A DNA stretch of 64,000 nt from Bradyrhizobium symbiodeficiens (GCF_002266465.3 NZ_CP029427.2:310001-374000); one strand, 5' to 3'; positions 27,716 to 37,187 are shown, counted from the stretch's first letter. The notes: generated by a model not told the origin, from the sequence alone. Numbers and translations: made by a program.

Positions 27716-28597
27716 ATGACCCGTCCGCGCCGCAGCCATTTGTTCATGCCCGGCTCCAATCCCCGCGCGCTGGAAAAGGCGCGCAATCTTGCCGCCGACG
27801 GCCTGATCCTGGACCTGGAAGACTCCGTCGCCCCCGATGCCAAGGCGGCGGCGCGCGACGGCATCGCCGCCGCAATCGCCGCCAAGGGTTTTGGCAAGCG
27901 CGAGATTTTGATCCGGACCAACGGTCTCGACACGCCTTGGTGGGCCGACGACGTCGCCATGGCCGCCAAGGCCTCGGCCGATGGCATCCTGGTTCCAAAA
28001 GTTTCAAGCGTCGAGGATCTCGATGCGATCGGCGGGAAGCTCGCCGCGCTTGGCGCCGCGCCCACCGTGAAGGTCTGGGCCATGATCGAGACTGCGCGCG
28101 CCGTGCTGCACGCCGAAGAGCTGGCCGAGGCGGGGCGCGATCCATCGCGGCGCCTCGCCGGTTTCGTGTTCGGTCCGAACGACATCTCGCGCGAGACGCG
28201 CATCAGGATGCTGCCGGGCCGCGCCGCGATGATTCCGATGATCACTCACTGCATCCTGGCGACGCGCGCCCATGGCCTCGAAATCCTCGACGGCCCCTAC
28301 AGCGACATCGCCAATCCCGACGGTTTTGCCACCGAATGCGCGCAAGGCCGCGATCTCGGTTTCGACGGCAAGACGCTGATCCACCCCTCGCAGATCGACG
28401 CCTGCAACGCGATCTTCACCCCGCCCGAAGAGGAGGTCGCCCGCGCGCGAAAAATCATCGCGGCGTTCGAACTGCCCGAGAACGTCTCGCGCGGCGCGAT
28501 CCGGTTGGATGGGGCGATGGTGGAGCGCCTGCACGCCGACATGGCACGGCGCACAATCGAGATCGCGGACGCCATCGCGGCGATGGGGAAGGGTTGA
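27716..28597 (+). CDS. HpcH/HpaI aldolase / citrate lyase beta-like (CoA ester lyase) protein
   Basis: 293 residues, ATG with GGAAGGA upstream. SHLFMPGSNPRALEKA, LILDLEDSVAPDAK, VWAMIETARAVLHAEE and DGKTLIHPSQIDACN are the substrate- and Mg-binding blocks of the CitE/malyl-CoA lyase superfamily. Without citrate lyase alpha or gamma genes it is probably a stand-alone acyl-CoA lyase or thioesterase. Substrate not assignable. Confidence 0.87.
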   Translation: MTRPRRSHLFMPGSNPRALEKARNLAADGLILDLEDSVAPDAKAAARDGIAAAIAAKGFGKREILIRTNGLDTPWWADDVAMAAKASADGILVPKVSSVEDLDAIGGKLAALGAAPTVKVWAMIETARAVLHAEELAEAGRDPSRRLAGFVFGPNDISRETRIRMLPGRAAMIPMITHCILATRAHGLEILDGPYSDIANPDGFATECAQGRDLGFDGKTLIHPSQIDACNAIFTPPEEEVARARKIIAAFELPENVSRGAIRLDGAMVERLHADMARRTIEIADAIAAMGKG

Positions 28598-28755
28598 GGG
28601 CGGCAGTCACGCGCTTGATTCGGAAGTGTACCGAGCCAATAGGCGACTGCACGGATACTGCGGTTCTCTCGATGTTCGCAATCCGCGGCTTTTCCCGTTG
28701 CGGTAGTGAAAGGGAGTGCTACCCTCCGCCGATGTTTGGTTCGGGGCAGCACTTA

Positions 28756-30423
28756 ATGCGCATCTTTGGGGCGGCGATCCTTCTCGTCACGTCACTTTGG
28801 TTCAACCAGTCAGCACTTGCGCAGCAGACCCGAGTTGCACTTGTCATCGGCAACGGCGCCTATGAGAAGGCGCCCGAACTGCCCAATCCGACGGGCGACG
28901 CGGCCGACATTGGCCGCGCGCTTGAACGACTCGATTTCAAAGTCACGCAGGTCAGGAACGCGACCGCGCAAGGGATGAGGAAGGCCATCGTCGAATTCGG
29001 CCGGTCTGCCGAGGGGGCCGATCTTGCTGTAGTGTTTTACGCTGGACACGGCATGGAAGTCGGCGGCGAGAACTGGTTGATCCCAATCAGCGCAGAGCTG
29101 CGCAGCGACACGGACATCGAGAGCGAGGCGATCAGCCTGCGTTCGGTGAGCCTTCAGGTTTCGAAGGCGCGGAAGCTAGGTCTGGTCATACTCGATGCGT
29201 GCCGCAACAACCCGTTTGCGGCGAAGATGAAGCGCTCGATCAGCACCAGAGCCGTTGTTCGCGGGCTCGCGCCGACCGAACCCTCTGATAACGTCCTGAT
29301 AGCATATGCGGCCCGCGACGGTACTACGGCCAGCGACGGCGATGGCCGGAATAGCCCTTTTACGGCGTCGCTTCTTCGCCACATTGAAACGCCCGGCCTC
29401 GAAATATCGTTTCTGTTCCGTCGAGTCCGAGACGACGTGATGGCCGCGACCAAGCGCGAACAGCAGCCTTTCGTGTATGGCTCCTTGTCGAAGGAAGAGA
29501 TTTACCTCAAGCCGCCGGTTGCTAGCGTTGAGGCAACTGCCGCATCAAGACCCGCGCTGGCAGCTCCCGCCGAAGACGAGAAGTTTTGGCTCGCAATCGA
29601 AACTTCGACGGTGGCAGGTCTCTATGAGGACTTTCTGGCCAGATATCCCCTGAGCAGCCATGCTGCGGAAGCTTACCAGCGGATCAAAGCTTTCAAGGCC
29701 AGTGAAGTGGCAGCACTATCGGCTCCGGTTGGCTCGCCGAGATCGGACGCGAGCGAGCGCCAAGGGGCAGATTCCAAGCCCGTCGATCGAAACCTGTTTA
29801 TGTCCGGGGATCGGCAAAAAGTTGCTGCCATCGCAACAGCGCAGCAACTGGTTTTGCCCAGCTTCACCATCTCACCTGATGTTCCGCTCAATAATGATTC
29901 CAAGTTTGTCGGTGTGTGGTCCAACAAGCGCGGGTGGACGAACGGCAGGGGACGGTACGCCATGCTGATCATCACGGACGTTTCCGCTACCAGCTTGGCG
30001 AGAGGATACTACCTTTGGGGACCGCCCACGAAGTCATCATGGGCGAAAGATGAGGCGGGATACCGGCCGTTCTCTGAGTATATTATAGACAAGAAGTTCT
30101 CCATTGGCGGGACGCCAGTCGCTGTCAGACTGGAGAAGAACACCCTTGTTCTCTCTTCCTTCAAAAAGGGCAATCCATCTGAGACGGCGAGTATAGAACT
30201 TCGACCGACTTGGCAGCTTGCGCGGGTGCCTGAGGATGTTCAGCCTTCAACAAAACGCGAGAAAGCTTCGCAGCCTCATGCCGCGAAAGAGGGAAACAAC
30301 GCCAAGTCGCACGCTCCAGCTGGTGCGGGCGGTGCCAATATGGAAGAGCGCTATCGTGCCTGCAAAAAACTCGTGAAAGGATTTGCGCAGCGAGAGGCCT
30401 GCGCGCGAACTGGCGTGATCTAG
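28756..30423 (+). CDS. secreted caspase-family (orthocaspase-type) protein
   Basis: 555 residues from the ATG at 28756; a second ATG eight codons upstream (28732) is possible. Residues 1-23 form a signal peptide ending SALAQQ. The p20-like caspase domain (about residues 25-250) has RVALVIGNGAYEKAPELPNP, the catalytic His98 in YAGHGME and Cys149 in LDACRNNPF, with basic-P1 type surroundings. A linker with a Tol-Pal/TPR-like LYEDFLARYPLSSHAAEAY follows. The C-terminal region (about 420-540) has a VGVWSNKRGW start and is unassigned. The gene looks less GC-rich than its neighbours and has no partner gene next to it. Both catalytic residues are intact, so protease activity is plausible. Confidence 0.87.
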   Translation: MRIFGAAILLVTSLWFNQSALAQQTRVALVIGNGAYEKAPELPNPTGDAADIGRALERLDFKVTQVRNATAQGMRKAIVEFGRSAEGADLAVVFYAGHGMEVGGENWLIPISAELRSDTDIESEAISLRSVSLQVSKARKLGLVILDACRNNPFAAKMKRSISTRAVVRGLAPTEPSDNVLIAYAARDGTTASDGDGRNSPFTASLLRHIETPGLEISFLFRRVRDDVMAATKREQQPFVYGSLSKEEIYLKPPVASVEATAASRPALAAPAEDEKFWLAIETSTVAGLYEDFLARYPLSSHAAEAYQRIKAFKASEVAALSAPVGSPRSDASERQGADSKPVDRNLFMSGDRQKVAAIATAQQLVLPSFTISPDVPLNNDSKFVGVWSNKRGWTNGRGRYAMLIITDVSATSLARGYYLWGPPTKSSWAKDEAGYRPFSEYIIDKKFSIGGTPVAVRLEKNTLVLSSFKKGNPSETASIELRPTWQLARVPEDVQPSTKREKASQPHAAKEGNNAKSHAPAGAGGANMEERYRACKKLVKGFAQREACARTGVI

Positions 30424-30552
30424 CGATTTCAATAAATCGAGCTCTCGATGCCACGTTGCTCCAGCATCTTCGGCGTGCTTGCCGTCGCCGGCCCGGATCG
30501 TCGAGAGGTTTCTGGAATTAAACGCGACCTGTGTGATCTCAGAGATGGCGCA

Positions 30553-31524
30553 TTACTGCCTGCGTCTCGCATTCTTCAACGTCTCGGATGGCAGCTCACC
30601 GATGACCCGCCGATATTCGGCTGCAAAGCGGCCAAGGTTCTGGAAGCCGCATTTGAACGCCACGGCCAGCACGCTGGTTTGGTCGTCGGGTCGTCGCAAC
30701 AGCTCCGCCGCGCGATCGAGCCGAATGCGCCGCGCGAACTGGCCGGGCGATCCCCGTCCGGCATCGGAGAATTCGCGGAAAATCGTCCGCACGCTCACAT
30801 TGGCGATCTCGGCGATCTTTTCCAGATCGAGCGGTTCGTCCCAATGCGCCGCGACATAGGACTCCACGAGATCGACCACACTCCGATTGGCGCCGGGCGG
30901 CGCGCGGTGAAGCCGGTCCGTGAAGCTGTGCGGATGCGCCAGAAGAATTCGCACCATCAGCGCCCGCTCGAGCTCGGCGATGGCTATGGGCGCGTAATCC
31001 TGCCCGAACCGTTCCAGCTCCTCGGCAAATCTGAAGACGTCCTGGCGCACATGCGCCATCATCGCCGGATCGGCCTTGCCGTCGACGAAATGCAGCTTCG
31101 TGCTGCCGTCGTCGCCGACCAGGCTCTTCGCCAGACGCTCCAGTGCGGCGGCATCCATCCTCAGCACCAGTTGCCGGTAGCCCGGCGCAAAGTCGAGATC
31201 GAGCCTGGCGTCGCCGCAGATCATCGGGCTCCAGGCCCCGATCGGCCGGCTATGTCCGTTGGTCCTGAAGCCCGCGGCTCCCTGAATGGAGAAGAACTGG
31301 CGGAGGATCTGTGATTTCGGAAAGGACAGTGACGCTGCACCATCGTAGGCGCAGAAGGCGAGGCCGATCGAACTCAAGCGGACAAGATTGGCCTGGATAC
31401 CGAACTCGCGGTCATGCGTCTCGAACCGATCGGCGCCATACGCTGCGAACAAGCGGTCGCGCGCGAACTCGCTGTCGCGCGACCGAAGCAGGGAATAGCG
31501 GTCGAGGTAGGAGACGGCGCCCAA
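30553..31524 (-). CDS. AraC-family transcriptional regulator
   Basis: 323 residues from a TTG, supported by GAGG eight bases upstream; no ATG lies near. The N-terminal sensor-like domain (about 30-210) resembles the AraC-binding-like group (PIGAWSPMICGDARLDLDF). The C-terminal double HTH (about 225-320) contains LEKIAEIANVSVRTIFREF and SVLAVAFKCGFQNLGRFAAE. Target and effector unknown. It diverges from the chemoreceptor gene with about 490 bases between. Confidence 0.87.
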   Translation of the reverse strand: MGAVSYLDRYSLLRSRDSEFARDRLFAAYGADRFETHDREFGIQANLVRLSSIGLAFCAYDGAASLSFPKSQILRQFFSIQGAAGFRTNGHSRPIGAWSPMICGDARLDLDFAPGYRQLVLRMDAAALERLAKSLVGDDGSTKLHFVDGKADPAMMAHVRQDVFRFAEELERFGQDYAPIAIAELERALMVRILLAHPHSFTDRLHRAPPGANRSVVDLVESYVAAHWDEPLDLEKIAEIANVSVRTIFREFSDAGRGSPGQFARRIRLDRAAELLRRPDDQTSVLAVAFKCGFQNLGRFAAEYRRVIGELPSETLKNARRRQ

Positions 31525-32016
31525 ATCAGAATCCTCAAAGGCTCAAAATTACTGAATCCGAATCTCGGCGCTACCAATTGGAGATTGCACGGAACGACCA
31601 GTGGCGTGGGCGATCTCCGCCGAAGCGTGCAACTGCACCGAATTATTGGTCACTGCGACAAAATGCCTGAGCACTTCGCGCGGGTGCGAGATCCATCCTA
31701 TTGGCCTGCAGATTGGCCGCGCCCCGGCGCTTTGCCGAATACCGATAGCGATTTTAGCGTTGCCTTCGCAGTTCAAGGCCTGCGGCCCTGCGGAGGTGGC
31801 CGCGCGTCGTTGTCAGGTTAATCGCGCTGGCAAAATCCGGCTGTTGTGTCTTCGATCGGACAAATACTCTGATAATTCGCTTCAGATACCTGCTCCTACG
31901 CGTGGATGCGTGCCGGATGAGATTCGGACCGCACGGCATCCGGGCGAGACGATGAATGCTGAAGCCGCTCCGGGCGATTACGCCGCGAGCGTAATGTCAA
32001 TTTTGGAGCAAAAGAA
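31525..32016. other. divergent intergenic region with nested dyads
   Basis: No convincing gene. The segment is less GC-rich than coding DNA around it. Nested inverted arms are visible: ACCAAT (31573) with ATTGGT (31645), TTGCACG (31585) with CGTGCAA (31626), plus the palindrome GTGCAACTGCAC (31627-31638). The chemoreceptor Shine-Dalgarno GGAG lies at the right end. Confidence 0.5.
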
Positions 32017-33693
32017 ATGTTCGGTCGCAAATCCCACGGCGATGCTCAGGCGCAGATCGATGCGATCGGCCGCTCGCAGGCAATGATCGAGTTCAACATG
32101 GACGGCTCGATCATCACAGCCAACAAGAACTTCCTGGACGCACTTGGATACCGCCTGGAGCAGATCCAGGGCAAGCACCACTCCATGTTCGTGCCGGTCG
32201 ATCAGCGTGACGGCGCCGAGTACCAGGCGTTCTGGGCTGCCCTGCGCCGCGGCGAATTCCAGGCGGCCGAGTTCAAGCGCATCGCGAGTGGCGGCGGTGA
32301 GGTCTGGATCGAAGCGTCCTACAACCCGGTGCTCGGCAACGACGGCAAGCCGGTCAAGGTGATCAAGATCGCGACCGAGATCACGGCGAAGAAGCTTCGC
32401 AGCATGGCCGATGCGTCCAAGCTTGCCGCCATCAACCGCGCCCAGGCCGTCATCGAGTTCAAGCTGGATGGCACCATCGTCACCGCCAACCAGAATTTCT
32501 GCGACGCGCTCGGTTATTCGCTGGCCGAGATCGAAGGTAAGCATCACAGCCTTTTCATCCCCCAGGCAGACCGTGACAGCGCGGCGTATCGTGAATTCTG
32601 GGCGAAGCTCAATCGGGGTGAGTACCAAGCCGGCGAATTCAAGCGCATCGGCAAGGGCGGCAAGGAGGTGTGGATCCTTGCGAGCTACAACCCCGTGATG
32701 GACGATACCGGAAAGCCCTTCGGCGTGGTCAAGTTCGCCACCGACGTCACAGCGGAGAAACTGAAGACCGCAGACCTCGCCGGCCAGATCGCGGCGATCG
32801 ACAAGGCCCAGGCCGTGATCGAGTTCAACATGGACGGCACGATCATCACTGCCAACGCCAATTTTCTCGGTGCGCTCGGCTATTCGCTGGCTGAGATCAA
32901 GGGCCATCATCACAGCATGTTCGTCGATCCTGCGGAACGCGACGGCGTCGCCTATCGCGAGTTCTGGGCCGCGCTCAACCGCGGTGAATACCAGGCGGCC
33001 GAATACAAGCGCATCGGCAAGAGCGGCAAGGAGGTCTACATCCAGGCCTCCTACAATCCGATCCTCGATCTCAACAGCAAGCCATTCAAGGTCGTGAAAT
33101 ATGCGACCGACACCACGCAACAGGTGCTGGTCCGCATGGGCAATGAGCGCGTCCGCGCCATGATGGAATCCGTCGCTGCCGGCTCGGAAGAGCTGAACGC
33201 CTCGGTGCGAGAGATCTCCGAGGCCATGACCAAATCGCGCCAAACTGCCAGCAGTGCGGTCGATCAGGTCGCCGCCGCCGACGCCCAGGCGCAGCGCCTC
33301 ACTGAAGCGGCGCTGGCGATGAGCGGGATCGTCGAGCTCATCAACAACATCACCGGGCAGATCAACCTGCTCGCGCTCAATGCCACGATCGAATCGGCGC
33401 GCGCGGGCGAAGCGGGTCGTGGCTTCGCGGTGGTGGCCTCGGAGGTCAAGAGCCTCGCTAACCAGGCCAAGCAGGCCACCGACAAGATCGGCGCCGAGAT
33501 CGGCAGTCTCAACGGCATCTCCGGCGACGTCGTCACCGCCCTGGCTTCGATCAAGACGGCCATCAACAACGTCAGCGAATATGTGACGTCGACGGCCGCG
33601 GCAATCGAGGAGCAAAGCACCGTGACCAACGAGATGTCGACCAGCATGCAGCGCGCCGCAGCGGAAGCCGCCGCGATGGCCGCTAGTGCCTGA
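32017..33693 (+). CDS. soluble methyl-accepting chemotaxis protein with three tandem PAS domains
   Basis: 558 residues, GGAG eight bases before ATG. Three PAS domains repeat with an exact period of 122 residues (QA-IEF motifs at codons beginning 32077, 32443 and 32809). Each has the IIEFxxDGTIxTANxNF opening, GYxLxEIxGxHHSxF, RGEYQAxEFKRIGKxGKEV and SYNPxxD blocks. The MCP signalling domain follows from about residue 375, with the hairpin tip [25 protein letters not shown] written here as its key conserved stretch in parts: [18 protein letters not shown], then [14 protein letters not shown]. No membrane helix is present, so it is a cytoplasmic, probably redox or haem/flavin-sensing receptor. 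It lacks an obvious C-terminal CheR-binding pentapeptide. Confidence 0.92.
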   Translation: MFGRKSHGDAQAQIDAIGRSQAMIEFNMDGSIITANKNFLDALGYRLEQIQGKHHSMFVPVDQRDGAEYQAFWAALRRGEFQAAEFKRIASGGGEVWIEASYNPVLGNDGKPVKVIKIATEITAKKLRSMADASKLAAINRAQAVIEFKLDGTIVTANQNFCDALGYSLAEIEGKHHSLFIPQADRDSAAYREFWAKLNRGEYQAGEFKRIGKGGKEVWILASYNPVMDDTGKPFGVVKFATDVTAEKLKTADLAGQIAAIDKAQAVIEFNMDGTIITANANFLGALGYSLAEIKGHHHSMFVDPAERDGVAYREFWAALNRGEYQAAEYKRIGKSGKEVYIQASYNPILDLNSKPFKVVKYATDTTQQVLVRMGNERVRAMMESVAAGSEELNASVREISEAMTKSRQTASSAVDQVAAADAQAQRLTEAALAMSGIVELINNITGQINLLALNATIESARAGEAGRGFAVVASEVKSLANQAKQATDKIGAEIGSLNGISGDVVTALASIKTAINNVSEYVTSTAAAIEEQSTVTNEMSTSMQRAAAEAAAMAASA

Positions 33694-33752
33694 TCTTTGC
33701 GCGGACCTGGAGAGCTGTCCGTTTCGCCCGCTGTCGCAGAAATCCGCTCCCG

Positions 33753-33817
33753 TCAGCGATGCGCATGGTCCGCGCGATCGAGCGACTCCAGCATTGACGC
33801 ATTGCGCAGTAGCCGTG
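33753..33817 (-). pseudogene. vestige of the 3' end of a DUF6455 gene
   Basis: On the minus strand these bases encode NASMLESLDRADHAHR and a TGA, matching the end of the intact gene at 36522-36941 (NASTLESLDRADVAPR). DNA identity includes the run CGCGATCGAGCGACTCCAGC and extends to AGCCGTG. A single base is missing relative to the intact copy (TTGCGC versus TTGCCGC), and similarity stops abruptly at both ends. It is therefore a short duplicated remnant rather than a gene. Confidence 0.7.
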
Positions 33818-33838
33818 CGGGAATCAAAAGGCGATGCA

Positions 33839-33863
33839 GCGGGCGCGCCGGGGACGCGCCCGC
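33839..33863 (-). terminator. GC-rich stem-loop between convergent genes
   Basis: GCGGGCGCG (33839-33847) and CGCGCCCGC (33855-33863) form a perfect 9-bp stem. It lies 24 bases beyond the SDR stop. TTTT occurs about ten bases further on the minus strand, so it may terminate that gene. Confidence 0.55.
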
Positions 33864-33886
33864 TTAGTAACCCAATCGCGCCTCGC

Positions 33887-34642
33887 TCAGATTGTCTGGC
33901 CGCCAGACACCTCGATCCGCTGCGCCGTGATCCAACGATTGTCGGGACCGAGCAGACTCGCAACCATCGGTCCGATATCGTCGGGCAGACCGACGCGGCC
34001 CAGTGCGGTCATCTGCGCAAATTGGTTGTTCAAGTCCGGCATGTCCCGAACCGCGCCGCCGAGAAAATCGGTTTCGATCGCACCCGGCGCGACGACGTTG
34101 GCCGTGATGCCGCGTCCACCAAATTCCTTGGCCAGGTAGACGGTCAGAACCTCGACGGCGCCCTTCGCGGCCGCATAGGCCGAGAAACCGGGGAAAGACA
34201 CGCGCGTCAGCCCGCTTGAGAAATTGATGATCCGGCCCTTGTCGGCCAACAGCGGCAACAAGGCCTGCGTCAGGAAGAACGGCCCTTTGACATGGGTGTC
34301 GAAGAGGGCGTCGAACTGCTGCTCTGTCGTCTCGGCGAAGGCAGCCATTTCTCCCTGGCCCGCATTGTTGACGAGGTGATCGAACGTCTCGGCGCCCCAA
34401 TGGTTCGTCAGCGCCGACCGGACCTTGGCGACGAAGTCGGGAAAGGTCGAGATGGAGGTGACGTCAAGCTCGATCGCGACGGCCTTTCGACCGAGCGCTT
34501 CGATCTCTGCGACGACGTCGCGTGCTGCGGCGACCGCGCTGCGATAGGTCACGATCACATCGCCGCCGTGACGTGCGATGGCGATGGCGGTGTTGCGGCC
34601 AAGGCCGCGGCTGGCGCCGGTGACGAGAGAAATGGTGGGCAT
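33887..34642 (-). CDS. SDR-family oxidoreductase
   Basis: 251 residues; ATG at 34642 has GAGGAA seven bases upstream. SLVTGASRGLGRNTAIAI binds NAD(P), LVNNAGQG follows, and the active site has NFSSGLTR with YAAAKGA. The end ITAQRIEVSGGQTI is typical of classical SDRs. It is divergent from an AraC gene, a common arrangement in which the AraC protein controls the SDR; this is inferred, not shown. Confidence 0.88.
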   Translation of the reverse strand: MPTISLVTGASRGLGRNTAIAIARHGGDVIVTYRSAVAAARDVVAEIEALGRKAVAIELDVTSISTFPDFVAKVRSALTNHWGAETFDHLVNNAGQGEMAAFAETTEQQFDALFDTHVKGPFFLTQALLPLLADKGRIINFSSGLTRVSFPGFSAYAAAKGAVEVLTVYLAKEFGGRGITANVVAPGAIETDFLGGAVRDMPDLNNQFAQMTALGRVGLPDDIGPMVASLLGPDNRWITAQRIEVSGGQTI

Positions 34643-34833
34643 CGGAAATTCCTCGAAGCGTTGCGGTGATCTCCGTTTGCCCGCGATCGATCGTCCGGTG
34701 TTGCCGGATCCTCGGAGTGTCTTGCCCAACATTCCAGAATGCGGCGACGGCAGACTTGCCCAAAACTCCTGATTTTCTGCCTGAACGGCCGGTGCCGATT
34801 GCTTGGGCGCCGGGTTCGGCCTAAAATTGGCGC

Positions 34834-35727
34834 GTGACTGAAACGCTGCTCCAGATCGCCAGTCGTTATTCCGTGGCTCACGCCGACGACAAGGGCGTCG
34901 CCTCCACGCCCTTCGCCGGCGTCTCGATCATCCGCGAGACCGCGCCGAGTGCGCTCCTGTACGCGATCTCCAGGCCTCTGGTCGCAATCGTCCTGCAAGG
35001 CGCCAAACGTGTGGCGACCGGCCGGACGTCCTTCGACTTCGGTGCAGGCGATTCCTTATTGATTGCGAGTGATGTGCCGACGGTCAGCCAGATCATGCGC
35101 GCGACGGCGGCCGCGCCCTATCTTTCGCTCGTCGTCGAGCTCGACCCCACAATCATCGAGGGGCTGGTGGTCGAGATGGGTTCGCTCCCGTTCATTCCGT
35201 CCCGGCCGCTGCGGGTCGAGCCGACGGAGCAGGAACTCGCGGACGCGGCGCTCCGGCTGTTGCGCCTGATCGACCGTCCCTCGGCCTTGCCGATCCTGCA
35301 CAGCCAGCTGATGCGAGAGCTGCATTATTGGCTGCTGGCCGGCCGCCACGGCGGGGCCATCAGGGCGCTCGGAATTGCCGATAGCCATGCACAGCGGATC
35401 GGCCGCGCGGTTGCGATCATCCGTGCCGGCTATGCCAAGCCGTTGCGCGTCGATCGATTGGCCAAGGCCGCGGCGATGAGCCCGTCGGCATTTCACGCGC
35501 ACTTCCGGAGCGTCACTTCGCTGACCCCGCTACAGTTTCAGAAACAGCTTCGCCTGATCGAAGCCCGCCGCGCGATGCTGGCCGACGGTACGCAGATCGC
35601 GACCGCAGCTCATCAAGTCGGCTACGAAAGCGTCACGCAGTTCACGCGGGAATATTCCCGGTTGTTCGGTATGCCGCCTGGGCGCGACATGCGCGAGGCG
35701 AAGCGGCGTATTGAGCCGGCGGCTTGA
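34834..35727 (+). CDS. AraC-family transcriptional regulator (AraC_N type)
   Basis: 297 residues from a GTG. The N-terminal domain (about 20-170) is the AraC_N type, with FAGVSIIRET and AIVLQGAKRVATG. The C-terminal double HTH has VDRLAKAAAMSPSAFHAHFR and IATAAHQVGYESVTQFTREY. Members commonly sit divergent to SDRs as here (191 bases apart). The stop codon lies 12 bases before the MBL gene, so the two may be co-transcribed. Confidence 0.9.
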   Translation: MTETLLQIASRYSVAHADDKGVASTPFAGVSIIRETAPSALLYAISRPLVAIVLQGAKRVATGRTSFDFGAGDSLLIASDVPTVSQIMRATAAAPYLSLVVELDPTIIEGLVVEMGSLPFIPSRPLRVEPTEQELADAALRLLRLIDRPSALPILHSQLMRELHYWLLAGRHGGAIRALGIADSHAQRIGRAVAIIRAGYAKPLRVDRLAKAAAMSPSAFHAHFRSVTSLTPLQFQKQLRLIEARRAMLADGTQIATAAHQVGYESVTQFTREYSRLFGMPPGRDMREAKRRIEPAA

Positions 35728-35738
35728 AGAGTTCTCCA

Positions 35739-36512
35739 ATGGCGACCGTTGACAGACTCTACATCCTCGACGGCGGCATTGCAGAGGTCATGGACGGTTC
35801 GATCTATTCTCCGGGCATCAATGTCGGCGTCCCCATGACGCTGAGCTGCAATGCCTACCTCGTCAGTCATCGTGGCGAATGGCTGATCTGGGATACGGGA
35901 ATCGAGGATGAGCTATCGAAGCATCCGCAAGGACGCATCATCGCGCATGGCATACGCGGCATCGTGCGTCGTCCCATCGCTGACCAACTGGACGAGATCG
36001 GAGTGCGGCCCCGCGACATCAGCACGATCCTGCTTTCCCATGCGCATTTCGATCATATCGGAAATGTCGATCTGTTCGAAAATGCAAGATGGATTGCTCA
36101 GCGGGCCGAATTCGAGGCCATGTTCGGACCGGAGCCTGAAGAATTCGGCTATTCGCTACAGCACTACAAGGCGTTGAAGGAGCGGCCTTACGAGATCGTC
36201 GATGGCGACCACGACGTATTTGGCGACGGCGCCGTGCGCATGATCTTCACGCCGGGCCACACCCTCGGGCATTGCTCGCTGATGGTGAGGCTACCGCGGC
36301 GCGGCGCCGTGCTGCTGAGCGGCGACGTCGCGCACAATCGTGAGAACCTCCGGCACATGCGCGTGCCGTCCTTCAATGCCGATCCGCAGGCAACGGTCGC
36401 TTCCATGACCAAAGTTGTCGACCTGCTTCGTTCCGAGAATGCCGAAATCTGGATCAATCACGATACGGCACAGAGCGACAAGCTGCCTCACGCGCCAGAA
36501 TGGATCGTGTAA
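35739..36512 (+). CDS. MBL-fold N-acyl homoserine lactonase-like hydrolase
   Basis: 257 residues from the ATG; a TTG five codons earlier is less likely. The metal-binding motif SHAHFDHIGN (HxHxDH), GHTLGHCSLMVRL and the LLSGDVAHN block are all present, as in AiiA/AttM-type lactonases. The family also includes other lactonases and phosphodiesterases, so quorum-quenching activity is a possibility, not a conclusion. No luxI/luxR pair is in the window. Confidence 0.85.
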   Translation: MATVDRLYILDGGIAEVMDGSIYSPGINVGVPMTLSCNAYLVSHRGEWLIWDTGIEDELSKHPQGRIIAHGIRGIVRRPIADQLDEIGVRPRDISTILLSHAHFDHIGNVDLFENARWIAQRAEFEAMFGPEPEEFGYSLQHYKALKERPYEIVDGDHDVFGDGAVRMIFTPGHTLGHCSLMVRLPRRGAVLLSGDVAHNRENLRHMRVPSFNADPQATVASMTKVVDLLRSENAEIWINHDTAQSDKLPHAPEWIV

Positions 36513-36521
36513 GCGCGCGCG

Positions 36522-36941
36522 TTACCGCGGCGCGACGTCGGCGCGATCGAGCGACTCCAGCGTCGACGCGTTGCCGCAATAGCCGTGATAGTTCTCCGCG
36601 GCGGTGCCGTCGGCGAGATCGCGGTCGCACCGTGCCTTGTGAGCGCAAAGCGAACAAACCCGCTCCATGTCGCGGAGCAACAGCGGCTGCGCGCGACCGA
36701 GTCCGTCCGCGTTGATGCCGAGCTGTTCGAGCATCATCGGCAGCTCGTCGGCAGAATGCTTGCCGTGACGGACCAGCTCCTCGAGATCGTCAGGCGCGAT
36801 CCGCAGGTCGTTCGCGATCCGGTCGAAATCGCCGCGATCGAGCCGCCGGATCTCGTTCAGCTCGCGGCGATGCTTCAGCCAGCTCGCAAAGGAGTCGATG
36901 AGGTCCTGGACGATGGGATAAGGCCTGCTTGCGGTGCTCAT
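36522..36941 (-). CDS. DUF6455-family cysteine-motif protein
   Basis: 139 residues starting MSTASRPYPIVQDLIDSF; this ATG has GGAG seven bases upstream, whereas a second ATG four codons earlier does not. The C-terminal half has CSLCAHKARCDRDL and YHGYCGN, a Cys pattern suggesting a metal or cluster site. Residues 35-100 are helical. Function unknown. A broken copy of its 3' end lies at 33753-33817. It converges on the MBL gene with ten bases between stops. Confidence 0.85.
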   Translation of the reverse strand: MSTASRPYPIVQDLIDSFASWLKHRRELNEIRRLDRGDFDRIANDLRIAPDDLEELVRHGKHSADELPMMLEQLGINADGLGRAQPLLLRDMERVCSLCAHKARCDRDLADGTAAENYHGYCGNASTLESLDRADVAPR

Positions 36942-37101
36942 GCGAAGCTCCATTGGAACGGCGGAATTGAAGCAAGATTAGGCACAATGGTGCAGGTGCG
37001 CGTTGCGCTGGATCAAATTGGAATCCTGTGTCCCGGACGCGCTGCAGCGTGTCGGTGACGGGTGCAACGTGATCGCCTGTGAGGAGCAAATCCTTCCACA
37101 T

Positions 37102-37187
37102 CGTCATGGCCGGGCTTGACCCGGCCATCCACGCCTTACCGGGCAGCGCGAAGAACGTGGATGCGCGGGACAAGCCCGGGCATGACG
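37102..37187. repeat. palindromic repeat (CGTCATGGCCGGGCTTG type)
   Basis: Left end CGTCATGGCCGGGCTTG (37102-37118) faces CAAGCCCGGGCATGACG (37171-37187), with GGCCATCCACG and CGTGGATGCG as inner inverted pieces. This is one of the commonest intergenic repeats I know from Bradyrhizobium. It lies just beyond the 3' end of the glycosyltransferase gene. Confidence 0.85.

Noticed and set aside
27712..28755. Upstream frame that would fuse a CitE-frame shadow to the caspase gene
   Set aside because: The portion before 28732 is an out-of-frame reading of the lyase gene; the signal peptide marks the true start.
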